From the NCBI GenBank assembly GCA_037367355.1, contig CM074705.1, positions 1,674,001 to 1,738,000 on the forward strand: a DNA stretch of 64,000 nt. Reading direction: 5' to 3'. The notes under the pieces were generated by a model that was given only the letters and a program-made list of their open reading frames with translations, was not told the origin of the DNA and did not search any database. This document shows positions 35,158-47,418 of the stretch, piece by piece (position 1 is the first letter of the stretch; every line of letters starts with the position of its first letter). This DNA is from Neoscytalidium dimidiatum (lineage: Eukaryota; Ascomycota; Dothideomycetes; Botryosphaeriales; Botryosphaeriaceae). The position numbers were made by a program, and so were the translations under genes.

Positions 35158-35160
<3 letters not shown>

Positions 35161-35199
<39 letters not shown>
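35161..35199. repeat. CCG trinucleotide repeat, 13 units
   Basis: Thirteen perfect CCG units in a non-coding GC-rich region. A likely length-polymorphic microsatellite. Confidence 0.95.
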
Positions 35200-35200
<1 letters not shown>

Positions 35201-36782
35201 CCAGGGCCAGCCTCGCGCCATTTCTCCCGCAGCCCGCCGCCCGCAGCCCACCCGCCCGCTACTAGCTAATGCGCGCGCGCACACCTGATAAGCACAACTC
35301 GATCGAGCCGGAGCTGACGGTACGGGGCGCGCGCGCAAGCACCGGCCGGCTGGGCGCCCGTCGCACACTGTACGCTGCACCAGCAGCCAATCCGCTCCTC
35401 ACGCCTCAACAGCCTCCTCCGCCGCACAGCCGATGCCAATATATGCCAGGACAAGGGCGGGTGAAGGCCTATCTTGAGCTACGTCCAGCACGCGCGCCTG
35501 GAGCCGTGAATCCTCGCGGCCGCGCAGATTCCTATGCCACTTCCGTCCAAGGGACTGCTCGTATCCTGGCCTGCAGCGCGCGCCAGCAGCCGTCGCCGCC
35601 GCAGCGGGGGTGCGGCACTGCATGAACTCCACCCACCACGCTTGGCGGTGCATATCATGAGCATCATCATGGCAGCCCGGATGGCACAATCGCTCGCCGG
35701 CTCGCTGCGTGCGTGTCAGCGGGCGCGACGGCCTGGGGCATCGCACGGTCGCCCGCCGTGCTCCAGCTCTCGCTGCGGGCCACGCAGCCGGAGCCCCCGT
35801 CGATCTCGAGAGCCGTGGCCTGGGGCCTGCGCTGCCGGAGCACGCTGCTCCCACTGCTTGACGACGCCGCCATGAGGTGATCTCCAGAGTTTGTGCGCAG
35901 CTCAAGCGATCACATGCGGAACCAAGGGGCCCAGGGCCTTTATGCACGCTTGCCGCTGTGATCCTGCGCCCTTTGAAGAATCTCTGGGATAAACGCGGGG
36001 ATGCGGTCTGGCCATACGCAACCCTGCACTGACATGCAACCATTGCACAACACTCCGCCCAGCCCGCGCTGCACTGCGGGACAACCTGCCTGCATGATAT
36101 CAGCTTGACGCCCCCATGAGCGAGCGTTGCATGACTCGCTTGCGCTTCGGGCCCTGCACGCAACTCCTTGCGCCCGACTCCCGTCAACACCTACTTCAAC
36201 CCTCACGGCCGTCGCAGATATGAGCTCACAGATCGCCCAGTTGACCAGGAGGAACTTCACATGATCGTCCTGGCGCTGATACAGCAACAATAGCAGACGT
36301 GGCTTGCTCCAGCGCGCCACGGCAGCTGCGAGCACGGGACTGCTCGCGTAAAACTCGGCGTTGGGGGGGAAGGCAGAGCTGCGAAAGTCGGAGCTGTGAG
36401 ACGCCCAAGATAAAGGATTGCAGCTCCAGCTGCCGAGACGGTCGCCCGAGTCACTGGGCCGGCCAGAGGTGCTTTTGCTGGGTGAAATCTCGTACTTTGC
36501 GCCGGACGTCGTGCCTTTTATCTATGAAATTCGGGCTCAAAGGTCTTGGCGCGACCGCTCGGGGATATCTTGGAGCTTACCTGAGTGGTTGTCCGCCGTC
36601 AGATCATTCCTGTTTGCGCAAGTCCCTGGGGAAATCCGCCTTTTTCGCTTGACCCTGAATTGTCGCAAGGACGGATCTTAAGATTGTGGGTGCGTCAGTG
36701 TTCTATCAGACGCTGCTATCCCGAGAGTCGCCCGCCTGCGCCGTAGGGCTGCCCGAGAGTGGGAAAGGCCATCACTTGCACA

Positions 36783-36790
36783 TATAATAA
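36783..36790 (+). promoter_or_regulatory. TATA-like element of the MFS gene
   Basis: The sequence TATAATAA lies about 75 bases upstream of the MFS start codon, at a distance suitable for a TATA box with a short leader. It is the most TATA-like motif in this promoter. Confidence 0.4.
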
Positions 36791-36865
36791 CCCTGATCAC
36801 TCCTGAGTTTGGTAGTCTCAGCACAGTCATTTCCAATCAGACCCTTCTGTGACGCCCTGTGAACC

Positions 36866-38761
36866 ATGGCAGAAGCTGAGAGCCGCCACACAAGAGACTC
36901 GAGCTCTGACAGCTCGAGCACCAAGCTCGATGAGACACATGCCAGGGATTTCGCCCAGACAGGTTTTCAACCTATCAACATCAGCCACACCAGAACCTCA
37001 TCACGACCCACTGGAGAGGATCTTGTCAATCTTCCTTCTCGTACCTTGAGCAACGACGCCCGCCTCGATGAATATACCCAGGAGACCGCTGAGGGAACCA
37101 TCCTAAAGACGGTCAAGTCCCATCAGACCGGGAAGCTCGAGCGCTATGAGCTTGTGACGTGGAAGGTCGACGATCCAGAGAACCCGAAGAACTGGAGCAA
37201 GGCGTACAAGTGGTGGTGCACCATGTGTGTGGCCTTTACTTGTTTCGTCGTAGCTCTTAACAGTTCCGTCATTACCGCAGACATCGAAGGCCCAGCGCAA
37301 GAGTTCGGTGTGTCAAGAGAGGTCGGTTTGTTATCCATCACTCTATTCGTCGTCGGTTTTGGTGTTGGTAAGCTGCCTTGTAACCCCAAAGGCAAGGTGA
37401 ACGTTACTGACATAGACCCCTGTAGGGCCCATGGCATTCGCTCCCCTTAGTGAGGTCGTCGGCAGAAGACCGATTTATGCCTCCACCCTGCTCATCGCCG
37501 TCCTCTTCATCTTGCCCGGTGCTCTTTCAAAGAATATTGCGACCCTCCTCGTCGGTCGCGCCATCGACGGCATTGCATTCAGCGCACCCATGACATTGGT
37601 CGGCGGAACATTAGCAGATTTGTGGAAGAACGAGGAGCGAGGTGTGCCTATGGCGGCGTTCAGTGCTGCACCGTATGTAATACCACCTAAAGCGCGAGAA
37701 TTAGCAAGCTGACCGTAATTCAGATTCATCGGTCCCGCCATTGGCCCCCTGATTGGTGGCTTCTTGGCTGATGGTCTTGGCTGGCGATGGCTCTACTGGA
37801 TTCAATTGATCCTATCCGGGGCTGCTTGGTTCCTCATCACTTTTACCGTCCCTGAAACATACACCCCTGCCCTGCTGGCTAAGCGTGCGAAGAAGATGAG
37901 GAAGGAGACGGGTGATGACAAGTATGTCACTGAGGAGGATTTAGACAAGCGTTCCTTCGCAGAGCGCATGTCCATCTTCTTGCTCAGGCCCTTTCAGCTC
38001 TTGTTCCTTGAACCCATTGTGTTCTTCATCTCCCTCTACATGAGCGTCTTGTATGGACTGCTGTACATGTTCTTCGTTGCGTAAGTGATCCACTGCACAG
38101 GAAATGGCTTGGGCACCTACTAATGGATCCTAGTTATCCAATCGTGTTCCAAGAAGGCAAAGGATACAGTGCCTCGACGACTGGCCTGATGTTCATCCCT
38201 CTCGCAGTTGGTGTTGTTGCCAGTGCAGTCTGTTCGCCGTGGGTCAACAAGCACTATCTGTATCTCTCGGAAAAGTACAACGGCAAGCCGCCGGCCGAAG
38301 TTCGTCTGTGGCCCATGATGTGTTCTTGCTGGTTCATCCCGATTGGCTTGTTCATCTTCGCCTGGACCTCATACCCTAGGCTCATTTGGGTGGGTCCCGC
38401 TCTCGGCGGCCTCCCTGTCGGCTTTGGTTTCATTTTCCTATACAACGCGGCCAACAACTACCTTGTCGATTCGTACCAGCACCAAGCTGCTTCTGCGCTG
38501 GCTGCCAAGACTTTCATCCGATCGTTCTGGGGAGCAGGCGTGGTTTTGTTCACGGAACAGATGTACAACCGTCTCGGCTACCAATGGGCCACCACTCTCC
38601 TGGCGTTCATCGGTCTCGCCTGCTGCGCTATTCCTTTCGTGTTTTACTTCAAGGGGGCGGCCATCCGCCGACACTCGAAGTTTGCATACAGCGGAGATGA
38701 CGAGGAGAACCAGAACGAGAAGGGCATTCCTCCGACCAAGATTGCTACGGATGCCCAATAG
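36866..38761 (+). CDS. MFS drug:H+ antiporter (DHA1 family)
   Basis: Twelve-helix proton antiporter of the polyamine/multidrug type, expected in the plasma membrane. Exons are 36866-37367, 37426-37672, 37724-38080 and 38134-38761 (introns of 58, 51 and 53 bases), giving 577 residues. A hydrophilic N-terminal tail of about 110 residues ends in the family hallmark [11 protein letters not shown]. Motif A reads [11 protein letters not shown] across the loop between helices 2 and 3. Motif C, diagnostic of antiporters, reads [14 protein letters not shown] in helix 5. The central loop ([20 protein letters not shown]) and the second half with [14 protein letters not shown] and [17 protein letters not shown] are also typical. 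The last intron has an obvious CTAAT branch point. The substrate is unknown. The Zn2Cys6 gene 1.6 kb downstream on the same strand could regulate it, but that is only a positional hint. Confidence 0.92.
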
Positions 38762-40393
38762 ATTACTCAACAAGTTGTTGGCGCTTGACCGATTTCGACC
38801 GTTTCGACCCCTGTTATCATGTCCCTAGCGCCGTTCGTCTCCTCTTTCGAATCTGGCGCGGCATTGAATTCGGGATTTCCGCATCGATGGATTTCCTACC
38901 CGCCTCCACATAATGTTTCGATACATTGCGGCAAAGACCTAGACGTAAAGACCACTAGATGGTTAGATGTTTTGGGAGAAAGGGAATCCTCTGGCGTTGT
39001 CTGTTGTAGATTGAGATATCACCAAAAGAAGGCGTTCTTGATTTGTAAGATATAGTTAATGATGGAGAAAGATACCTGGCATATTGGCCGTTAAAGGAGG
39101 ATACGTAGATATGATAGGTAGTATAGGAAATGAAGATTAATTGCGTTGAAAACGGTCTATTCGCGAAGGAGCAAGGATTCTGCCGTGGATTTTGAAGTGT
39201 CCCGAATACTCTCAGGGCGGACGCTTTCCTCTCCGCCGGTAACGTCTCCTTGAATAATATCCTCGGTAGACTGGCGCAGACGGGGCCTTTCACGGGTGTG
39301 TTGAACGGCAAAATGCACGGTTTTGTGGTTAGAGCAACCGGTCAGCCAGCAAAGCAGAGCTGTCAGCATCGTGCGGGCCAGTTCAGAGGGGGGGGTGAAG
39401 CAATCCCCACAGCGGTGAGGATGTCGTTGAAAGGAGAAGCGAAACGGCGCCGATTCGCGAGAGAAGCTCGATTCAAAAAGCGCTCATCACGCACTCGTGA
39501 CATGGAAGGCTTCTGGAGATAGACTAAAAATGGAGTAGCGAGCCGATGAGCCATTAGATGCTGCGTGATTTGATGGCTGGAGATGCGTCCGGCAACGGCC
39601 ACCGGGAAGCCGCCCTGGCGATTTCGGCCGAGGGAGTTAGCAAGAAGGATACTCCCGCGGCTACAGCTATGATATTTCCTGTTAATGACGTGAGGCTGGC
39701 GGCGTAGGGCTGAGGGCGAGGTTGCCGCATTATCCAGACAAGCTCTTTCGATCGCCGGACGGCAAGCCCAAGTGCGGCTGGCCTAAGGCATCCGCGGCCG
39801 GCGCGAGGCACTCGAAGCTTCTGTGCACGCAGCCAGCACAGCAATTTTTCATCGTTGCTGCGTCTCACAGCGGGTCCGTTTCGTGTGGGCGCCCGACGCT
39901 ATGCCTCTAGACGGGTGATGACCGCGCATCAGCGAGTGGATTCATCAGCAGCGCCCCCTGCGCCATTTTGTCGCGCTGTCCAAGCGGCAGCTTCGGCATG
40001 GGTTTACCCTGGGGCAGATCTTTTTAAAGGCGTGGCCAACAGCGGCCTCAGGCGTCCGGGCGTCGATTGTCGTGTGGGCGCGCGCGCCAATCCGCGGCGG
40101 GCCCGGCCCTGATCCAGAGGTGCAGGGCTCTCGAAACGTGACAGGCCTTGCGCGGTGGTGGGAATAAGTGGCCCGGTGCTGGGTGTTCTTCCCGCGACGC
40201 CAGCGGCTAGTTTTGGCAGTGACGAAAACTCGCTGCGTGCCGACTTCATTACTCGCGCCTCTCGCATCAGCACCGCATCCGATCTTCTGCTCCCCCAGCC
40301 TTCCGTCATATTCGCCGCCCATCTCCAGCGCCTGCGTCGCGAGCCAGCCTCTCCGCGCAGCATGCCCTGCGCACCCCTCTGACTCCGCCCCCA
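38762..40393. other. Spacer between MFS and Zn2Cys6 genes
   Basis: These 1.6 kb contain the MFS 3' UTR and the promoter and leader of the transcription factor. No gene is recognised; the GC-rich frames near 39.9-40.7 kb mostly overlap the regulator in other frames. Confidence 0.5.
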
Positions 40394-42707
40394 ATGTTCA
40401 AGACTGAGCCCGGCATGGAGTCGCAGAGCCCCAGCACCACCGCCTCCGCCAACGCCCACTTCAATCCCGCCGAAGCCTCGCGCTCTGACGTCGATGAAAT
40501 CTTGCGCCGCAAGCGCAAGGCCCGCGAGTACAAGGCCTGCTACCCGTGCCGCCAGCGCAAGGTCAAGTGCGACCAGGCCGTGCCATGCAAGACGTGTATC
40601 GGTATGCCGACGCATTAGCCATTGACTAACTGCTCCCCGGCTGCTAACAGACTCTGTAGCGAGAGAGCATCCCGAGCTATGCACCTACCATCCACCTGCC
40701 GAGTCGCATCCTCCCGCGAAACGCATGAACCATGGCACCGGACTGCAAGACTCATCTAATGGTCTCGGCGCCGGGATCCAGTACAACGTCAACGGCACTG
40801 TCACCATCGGCCGCGAAGACTGGGAACGCCTGTGCTCGAAGCTCAACACCGTCGAGCGCTCTTTGATTGATCTAAAGAGCTCCATCAAGACCGTCTCCGA
40901 GACTGCTGCCGGGCCCGCCGAGAATGGCCATCATCACCACGCCTCCGATTCCGCCGTGAGCACACCATCGAAGCAGATAGACGGCCAGCTTCCTTCGCAG
41001 GGTATCCACACCACCAACAGCATTACTGGCCAGACTGTGCATCTGGGAAGCAGCTCGGTCCCGGCGCTGGTTATGTCTTTGGGCAAAGGCGAAGGTGGAA
41101 GCGCTCCAGTTCAGGAACTCCTCGGCAAGAACGTCCTGCCCCTCTTCGGACTCGACAACGAGAGCGCCACGTACCCGTTCGTGGACCTTTGGGGGTTGCC
41201 GCACGGATCGATGAGTCGCATATACGAGCTCTGCAATGCTTTGCCGAACGATTCGGACTGTTGGAACCTGCTCAAGTACCATAAGGAAACCGCTCACACC
41301 GTTTTCCCGGCAATTGCGGATATCGAGAAGCTTGAATCAGAGCTGCTTCGGTTTCTCATAGCCCGCGGAGGGTCACAAACAAGTGATGATGGGAGCATCA
41401 GCGGGGTTACGGAGCAGACGATATTCGGAAAAAACCTCCACTGGGTTGGGCTGCTCTTCGCCGTGCTGGCGTCGGGATGCCAGTGTTCTGCATTGCCACG
41501 CAAGGAGCGGGAGCTAACATCACAAGTCTACATTTGCTGTAGTTTTGAGTGCCTGCGGATCACCAATTTCCTGTCACATTCTAATCTGGAAACGATCCAG
41601 ACCCTGCTCATACTCGGAAACGTCATGTCGAACAACATGAATGCTGGCGTTGCTTGGTCGCTGCTTGGTCTGACTATCCGGCTGGCACAGAGTCAAGGAC
41701 TTCACCGGACGTGCCCTTCAAACACAACTGAAGAGATGAAGCTCACACGTAAGAAGATATGGTGGTCCGTGTTATGGCAGGACAGCTTGCTCTCCATCAC
41801 CTTCGACAGAGCTTCGTCTACGAGCACGAATGAGCCCGTTCCAATAAGCCCGGAGTCAAGCCCAGGAAACCGACCATACACCGAGTGCATGTACCGACTC
41901 TGCAAGGTTGGACTCGACATTGTGAGCGAAAGAGCTTTGAATCACACGCCGCAAGAGACATTGTCAAGGATAGCGGAACGACGACAAGAGATTCAGCAAA
42001 TTATGCTGGATGCGGCAGATTACCTCCGTGATTCCCGCAAATGCCGTTCGATGCGTAACCAGCTTGAACACTGGGCGTTATACTTGCACATGTCTTACAT
42101 CACCTCCGAATTGTGCCGACCAGCCATCAGCCCTTCTATGGCTGACCACGAATTGGCACGGCCTCTACGGAAAGCGTGCATTGACAGCCTGGCTAATACA
42201 GTCGAGGCGTTCCTTGGCCTGCAGAACATGACGGTCTTTGCAAGCCGATCTTGGGCTGCGGTTCACCGTTCTCTGAGCTGCGCTTTACTTCTTGGCATCC
42301 TCAAGGAACCGGAACGCAACGAACGCGCCCGCATGCTCCTGGAAAAGTTGATCTCCGTTCTCACAGAAATTACCTCCAAGGTCGACCCCACCGAACTTTC
42401 TACTCCTGTCACCCGCTCGATGATTGCGCTGAGGAAGCTGCTGAATCTGCAAGACGCGAGCAAGCAGCAACAACAACAGGCGATGATGAATACGTCCCAG
42501 GGAATGATGCCTAATACCACGACGGCGTCAAGCACACCGAACATGACTGGATACAGCATCGACGACATCAACAGCGCGTTTGTCGGCGATGACGCAACTT
42601 TTGGAATGAATCAGAGTCCATTGATGGCAGATTTGGATAGCGAGGCGAGCCCATACGCGCTGATGGATAGTATCATCTGGGGTGTCAAGAGAACGCCACC
42701 AGGTTGA
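40394..42707 (+). CDS. Zn2Cys6 transcription factor with fungal middle homology region
   Basis: Gal4-type nuclear regulator of 751 residues. Exons are 40394-40601 and 40660-42707. The binuclear zinc cluster uses Cys49, 52, 59, 65, 68 and 77 (spacing 2-6-5-2-8), with the basic RQRKVK between the second and third cysteines; the intron lies just after the fifth. A second acceptor at 40650 is also in frame and would add DSV before the sixth cysteine, giving a spacing of 11. The shorter form fits the family better. The DNA-binding part is followed by a possible coiled stretch (WERLCSKLNTVERSLIDLKSS). The fungal-specific transcription factor domain covers about residues 230-560, with IRLAQSQGLHR and KKIWWSVLWQDSLLSITF. 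The C-terminus has a short Gln run and an acidic, Asp/Ser-rich end suitable for activation. Target genes are unknown. Confidence 0.9.
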
Positions 42708-44369
42708 AAGGGGTTTGGGAAAATAACGCTCGAATAGCCCCGGCCGAGGCAAGCTGGAGAAACGAATGACTTGGAATAAAGCATCGATCAGAAAGGCTGT
42801 GTCGGAGATCAGCAAGGCCGCAGCAAAAGGATGAAGATGGAGGAAAAGGCGTCTGGCAGCTCTTCCCTGGCAACGGACGATTGGCCCAGGAACTACTTCT
42901 CGGATTCTTCGCTTTTCGGAAACTTGAGCATATCTTTCGGCTCATCCGGTAATGGCTTAATGGCTTTTGGGAGGTCCAAAAACGACAACCAGCATAGACG
43001 GTGAGCGAATAGAACGGACAAGGAGTGAACGTGTCTGGGGAGGTATTATTAAGGGGACGACAAGGGGATTACTTGCGATTGGGGTGAAGGCGCTCTGTGG
43101 GGAAGGACGGTGTATCGGTGTTATTATTGCATGTGGTTATCTCTAGCTAAAGGCACGCTACGTGGTACGGAGCGTAAGGGGGAAAAAAAAATAAAAAGAC
43201 CAAAATTTTCAAAAGTGGTTTGGAAATGATTTCATCTGCCTCCACAAGGTGCGGCCACGGTCGAGACAAGATCATGTTTCGGACGGTTCTCGGGTGCGAG
43301 TAGAATGGGAGACGTGGTATGCTACGAGTGGTGCTGTCGAGGACTTCATGTGTGGATTTCCTCTTTGGGAGCCTGCGTACGGGAGTGCGATATCGCAGGT
43401 GGTTTCAACTTGCAGGGTCGTGTCAATGGCCAATGAGTCGCTTGGTGAGGGGCTGTCAGCTTGCGGGGTAAAGATGGCCCAACATGGGGCAGGCGTTGAG
43501 ACATGCTGCGGTAGAGAGTGCGTGCCTGTTTTGTGAACCTCGGACGCACGAGAAAGATACGGGACGAAACCGGAACAAATCAATTGGAGGAAGAGAGCTC
43601 ACCAGCGCTACGACGTCGCACCTGTTTCTGCTGACTGGCAATCATTGAGGCGCGCATCCGTTCGGGAGCCGGGTAGCTGCACCGCAATCGGGAGAAGACT
43701 TAGCCGAGGGTCGCCGGGAGAACACTCTTACAGTGCAGCGGCATCTTCTTTTTCAACATTCTGCCAGCTCTGTTCCAATGCTACATGTCTGAGTGGGATC
43801 TTTTTGTACGAACACACGTATTTTGCAGCAGCCGGAAAGCATGCCAAAGCGCAACAGGAGGACAAGCCGGCAAGGCACGGAAAGGGAGGCAATTCCGGCG
43901 GGAACGAGAGGTCGAAGAGGTGGGCGTTCCGACGGTGCTCAGGCGGGCGCAGTTCCGCGGTGTGGGGGATACCCGTCGCTCATAGCCGAAGCCTGAAGCT
44001 TTCCCCCTCCTGTCGTCTTCCCCTGCGGTGGGAAGCTTGGGGACAAGCCCGCCATTTACCGCGACAGCTTCCGGAAAGCCATGGCGGCCGCCCAAAACAC
44101 AACGCCGACTCTCTACAATCTTCCTTCCCTCTTCTTTTCTCCCCAGACCTTCAATTTGCCCTCCCCAATCCCTCTCTACTCTTGCTTTCTTGACCCTCCG
44201 CTCCGTGAGTGGGTGAGAGCTATACGCGCGCGTCGGGATCCGAGCTCCGCACACCTTGCAGCCCTCTTGATCAGTTCCAAAAAGCTGCTGCTGAGGATAA
44301 TTGCTTAAGGCAAAGCCTGCTCAACTCCTTCGGTGCAGAAGAAGATATTTCCTCCACATCGCCTTCGCC
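42708..44369. other. Spacer between Zn2Cys6 gene and SCOT
   Basis: These 1.7 kb hold the regulator's 3' UTR and the SCOT promoter. Open frames around 43645-44254 run on both strands and look random. C/T-rich sequence at 44100-44210 probably belongs to the SCOT promoter. Confidence 0.5.
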
Positions 44370-46089
44370 ATGCCGTCGTCGATAGCTCTGTGCACGCGCA
44401 CTGCGCGGTATTTCACCTCCTCCAGCTCCTCCAAGGTCAGTCCTCCTGTCGACAAGCAGCAGCCACCAGAAACTGATGTGTGCCCGTCAGTCCGTCCTCC
44501 TCGCGCGCACATTCGCCTCATCAACACGGCGCTTCGAGATCAATAAGGTGCTGCCCTCCGCGGAAGCGGCCATCGCGGATATGAAATCGGACAGCACCCT
44601 GCTGTGCGGCGGTTTCGGCCTCTGCGGCGTGCCCGACACGCTGATCAACCAGGTGCACAAGACGCCCTCCATCAAGGGCTTGACGGCCGTGTCCAACAAT
44701 GCGGGCGTCGTTGGCTCCGGTCTGGGCCTGCTTCTCGAGTCCGGCCAGATCAAGAAGATGATCGCGTCGTACGTGGGCGAGAACAAGGTGTTTGAGCAGA
44801 AGTACCTGAAGGGCGAGATCGAGCTGGAGCTGACGCCGCAAGGCACGCTGGCGGAGCGCTGCCGCGCCGGCGGCCACGGCATCCCGGCCTTCTACACGCC
44901 CGCCGCCTTCGGTACCGTCGTGCAGACGGGTGAGCTGCCCCTCAAGTTCAACCCAGATGGCAGCATCGCGCAGTATTCGGAGCCGCGCGACGTGAAGGTC
45001 TTTGACGGCAAGAGCTACGTGATGGAGCAGGCGATCAAGGGCGACTACGCCTTTGTCAAGGCGTGGAAGGCCGACAAGCTGGGCAATGTGCAGTTCCGCT
45101 TCGCGGCGCAGAACTTCAACGGCGCCATGGCCCGGAATGCTAAGACGACCATCGTCGAGGCCGAACACATCGTCGAGGTCGGCGAGATCGATCCCGCCGC
45201 AGTGCATGTCCCGGGAATCTACGTCAAGCGCGTCATCCAGGCGACCGAGCCCAAGAACATTGAGAAGGTCGTCAATGCGAAGGACCCGGCCGACGCCGTC
45301 TCGTCCGCCCTGGGCTCCGGCGACGCCGCCTCCAAGCGCGAGCGCATCGTCCGCCGCGCAGCAAAGGAGTTCAAGAACGGCATGTACGCCAACTTGGGTA
45401 TCGGCATGCCCATGCTCGCCCCGTCCTTCGTCGACGACAGCGTCGAAGTGCAGCTCCAGTCCGAGAACGGCATCCTCGGCCTGGGCCCCTACCCGGCCAA
45501 GGGCCAGGAAGACCCCGACCTCATCAACGCCGGCAAGGAGACGGTCACCCTCCGCCCTGGTGCTGCCACCTTTGGCTCCGACGAGTCCTTCGGCATGATC
45601 CGCAGCGGCCGCATCGACCTTACCATCCTCGGTGCCATGCAGGTCTCCGCCCGTGGCGACCTCGCCAACTGGATGCTTCCCGGCAAGATAAAGGGCTTCG
45701 GCGGTGCCATGGACCTTGTCAGCAACCCCCAGAATACCAAAGTCGTCGTCACCATGGAGCATACGGACAAGAAGGGCCGCCCCAAGATTCTCAAGCAGTG
45801 CGAGTTCCCGCTCACCGGCAAGCAGTGCGTGAGCAGGATCATCACGGATCTGGTGAGTTCATAAATTTCCAATATGTTCCCTTCGGGGAGGCATTTATTT
45901 CTCGACCCGAATTTTTCTGTCCGTTAGAAATTTCCTGCTGACGAATGCACGATTCAGTGCGTCTTCGATGTCGATTTCACCAACGGCCTCACCCTGGTCG
46001 AGCTCGCCGAGGGCGTGACCGTCGATGAGGTCAAGGCCAAGACCGAGGCCCCGTTCCAGGTCGCCGACAACATCAAGCCCATGCTGTAA
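44370..46089 (+). CDS. Succinyl-CoA:3-ketoacid CoA transferase (SCOT), mitochondrial
   Basis: Transfers CoA from succinyl-CoA to acetoacetate, the key step of ketone-body use, in the mitochondrial matrix. Exons are 44370-44435, 44491-45852 and 45958-46089, giving 519 residues, the normal length of fused alpha-beta SCOT. The catalytic glutamate is Glu347 in SENGILGLG (human Glu344). The A-domain shows [15 protein letters not shown] and [17 protein letters not shown]. The B-domain shows [13 protein letters not shown] and [21 protein letters not shown]. The N-terminus is Arg/Ser-rich and acid-free, as expected for a presequence. I prefer the ATG at 44370 (good GCC context, GTCAGT donor, CTGAT branch point). 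The ATG at 44476 inside that intron gives a shorter, equally plausible presequence but has a poor context. The last intron has a CTGAC branch point. Confidence 0.93.
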
Positions 46090-47418
46090 ATGCTGAGTCA
46101 AAGGTTCCTTGTCACACGGTGGGAACAGCGAGGGAGCAGTGGAGGTGAGGAGAGAAGGAAGCGACAGATATCAACGAGGAGGTGTCAAATGCAAGCGAGG
46201 TTCGGACTTCCCAGAAGTGGAAGCCGTCTTAACCTCCACCCTCCACACTCACCCAAGCGCGAGCGTTCGGCCTCTGCCCAGCCGGAATAGAGACGTAAAA
46301 CAGGAAGGAGATCCATGTAGAGCTGAACGGGAAGAGCATGAGAGATCTACTGCAAAATTCCTGGATCACAGGTTTTGATGCATAGTTTTGCGAGCACACT
46401 TTTATATTGATGTAGATAAACTGATACCTACGAAATTCATGCTTATGCACTTCTCTTTTCCTATCTCGACCGCAGAATAAGCACCGGTTGCCTTCGCAAT
46501 TAGAGACGAGGTGGAAAGTAGAAACGGCATATGTCCCGACCACTACGAATTTGACTGTCCAGTCCGTAATCCGACCACAGTAAACCCGTGATTGACCTAC
46601 ATCATCTTTAACCAATCTGACTGGCCAATTTCCTTTCCTTTTTTTTTTTTTTTTTGCCGCCGTCTTCCTCTCCACCGCCTCACACTCGCCTCTCTCGGTA
46701 CCCACCCACCGCTTGCCTACCCACCCCACCTTTTACCCACTTACCCACCCGCCTCTTCCCCACCGTCTTCGCTCGTTTAGCCCACCTCTTCCTCCTGCCC
46801 CGTCTTGCGCCTGTCTGTCTCTCCCTTCGTATCTACTAGCCTCTGCTGCTCACCATCCGCATCCGCCTCACTCGTTTGTTCTTACCCGTTTCTTGTGCAC
46901 CGTAAATTATTCCCAACCACAAAAGACTTGATTCCAGTGAGACGCGATGCGTAGTGTTGAATTAATTGTTCTCTTTCAGTTATTACAAAGTAGTAGGCAG
47001 GTAGTAGCTGCATCACGCGCCTCCACCGCTACAGTTGCCTTTCAAGACTCTCTCTCATCGCCATCGTCTGATCCGGTCGCCTCGCTCCGAATCAGACCTC
47101 AGTAGGATTATTAGTGTCGAAGCCTAATCCAACAGAGCTGGTCGTCGCACCCTCTATACAAAACATCCGCCGCCTCTCCCATTAGAACATGCTGGGTGAC
47201 TCAATCCATATGTACTTTCGATCCAAAAAAACGGTATCCACCAGCAATAAAGTCCGTCCATCTAGAGCCTTGACGGTGGGGAAAGCGGCACCAGGCCGCA
47301 GCCCCCTCCAACTCCTCCACCCAGCATCATCATCTCTCGTTACGCCCATCATCAATCGTGTAGAAATAACTCGTGATCGAACGGAAAGTAAAACCCAGTG
47401 CATCTTTCCCTGACATCA
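46090..47418. other. Convergent region, SCOT / App1-like
   Basis: Two 3' ends would not need 1.3 kb. The middle (46620-46870) is strongly C/T-rich on the plus strand, with a 17-base T run and CCCACC repeats, resembling a fungal promoter. It is followed by a 52-codon ATG frame at 46947-47105. I do not recognise that peptide, so a small gene or non-coding RNA is possible but unproven. Confidence 0.4.
46639..46655. repeat. Poly-T run, 17 bases
   Basis: T homopolymer at the start of a 230-base pyrimidine-rich tract. Confidence 0.9.

Larger units (their letters stand above)
33848..36865. other. Divergent intergenic region, GBP2-like / MFS transporter
   Basis: These 3 kb lie between two divergent starts and hold no recognisable protein. 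GC is very high around 34.0-35.9 kb, which creates long random frames. Possible 5' UTR intron donors of the GBP2-like gene are present near 34.2 and 34.38 kb on the minus strand. The last 100 bases carry a TATA-like sequence for the MFS gene. Confidence 0.5.

Noticed and set aside
35399..36190. 263-codon minus-strand frame
   Set aside because: GC-rich, Cys/Arg/Ala-biased and unlike any family I know.
44521..45762. 413-codon open frame antisense to SCOT
   Set aside because: It mirrors the GC-rich third positions of the SCOT gene; the sense strand encodes a complete known enzyme with catalytic glutamate.
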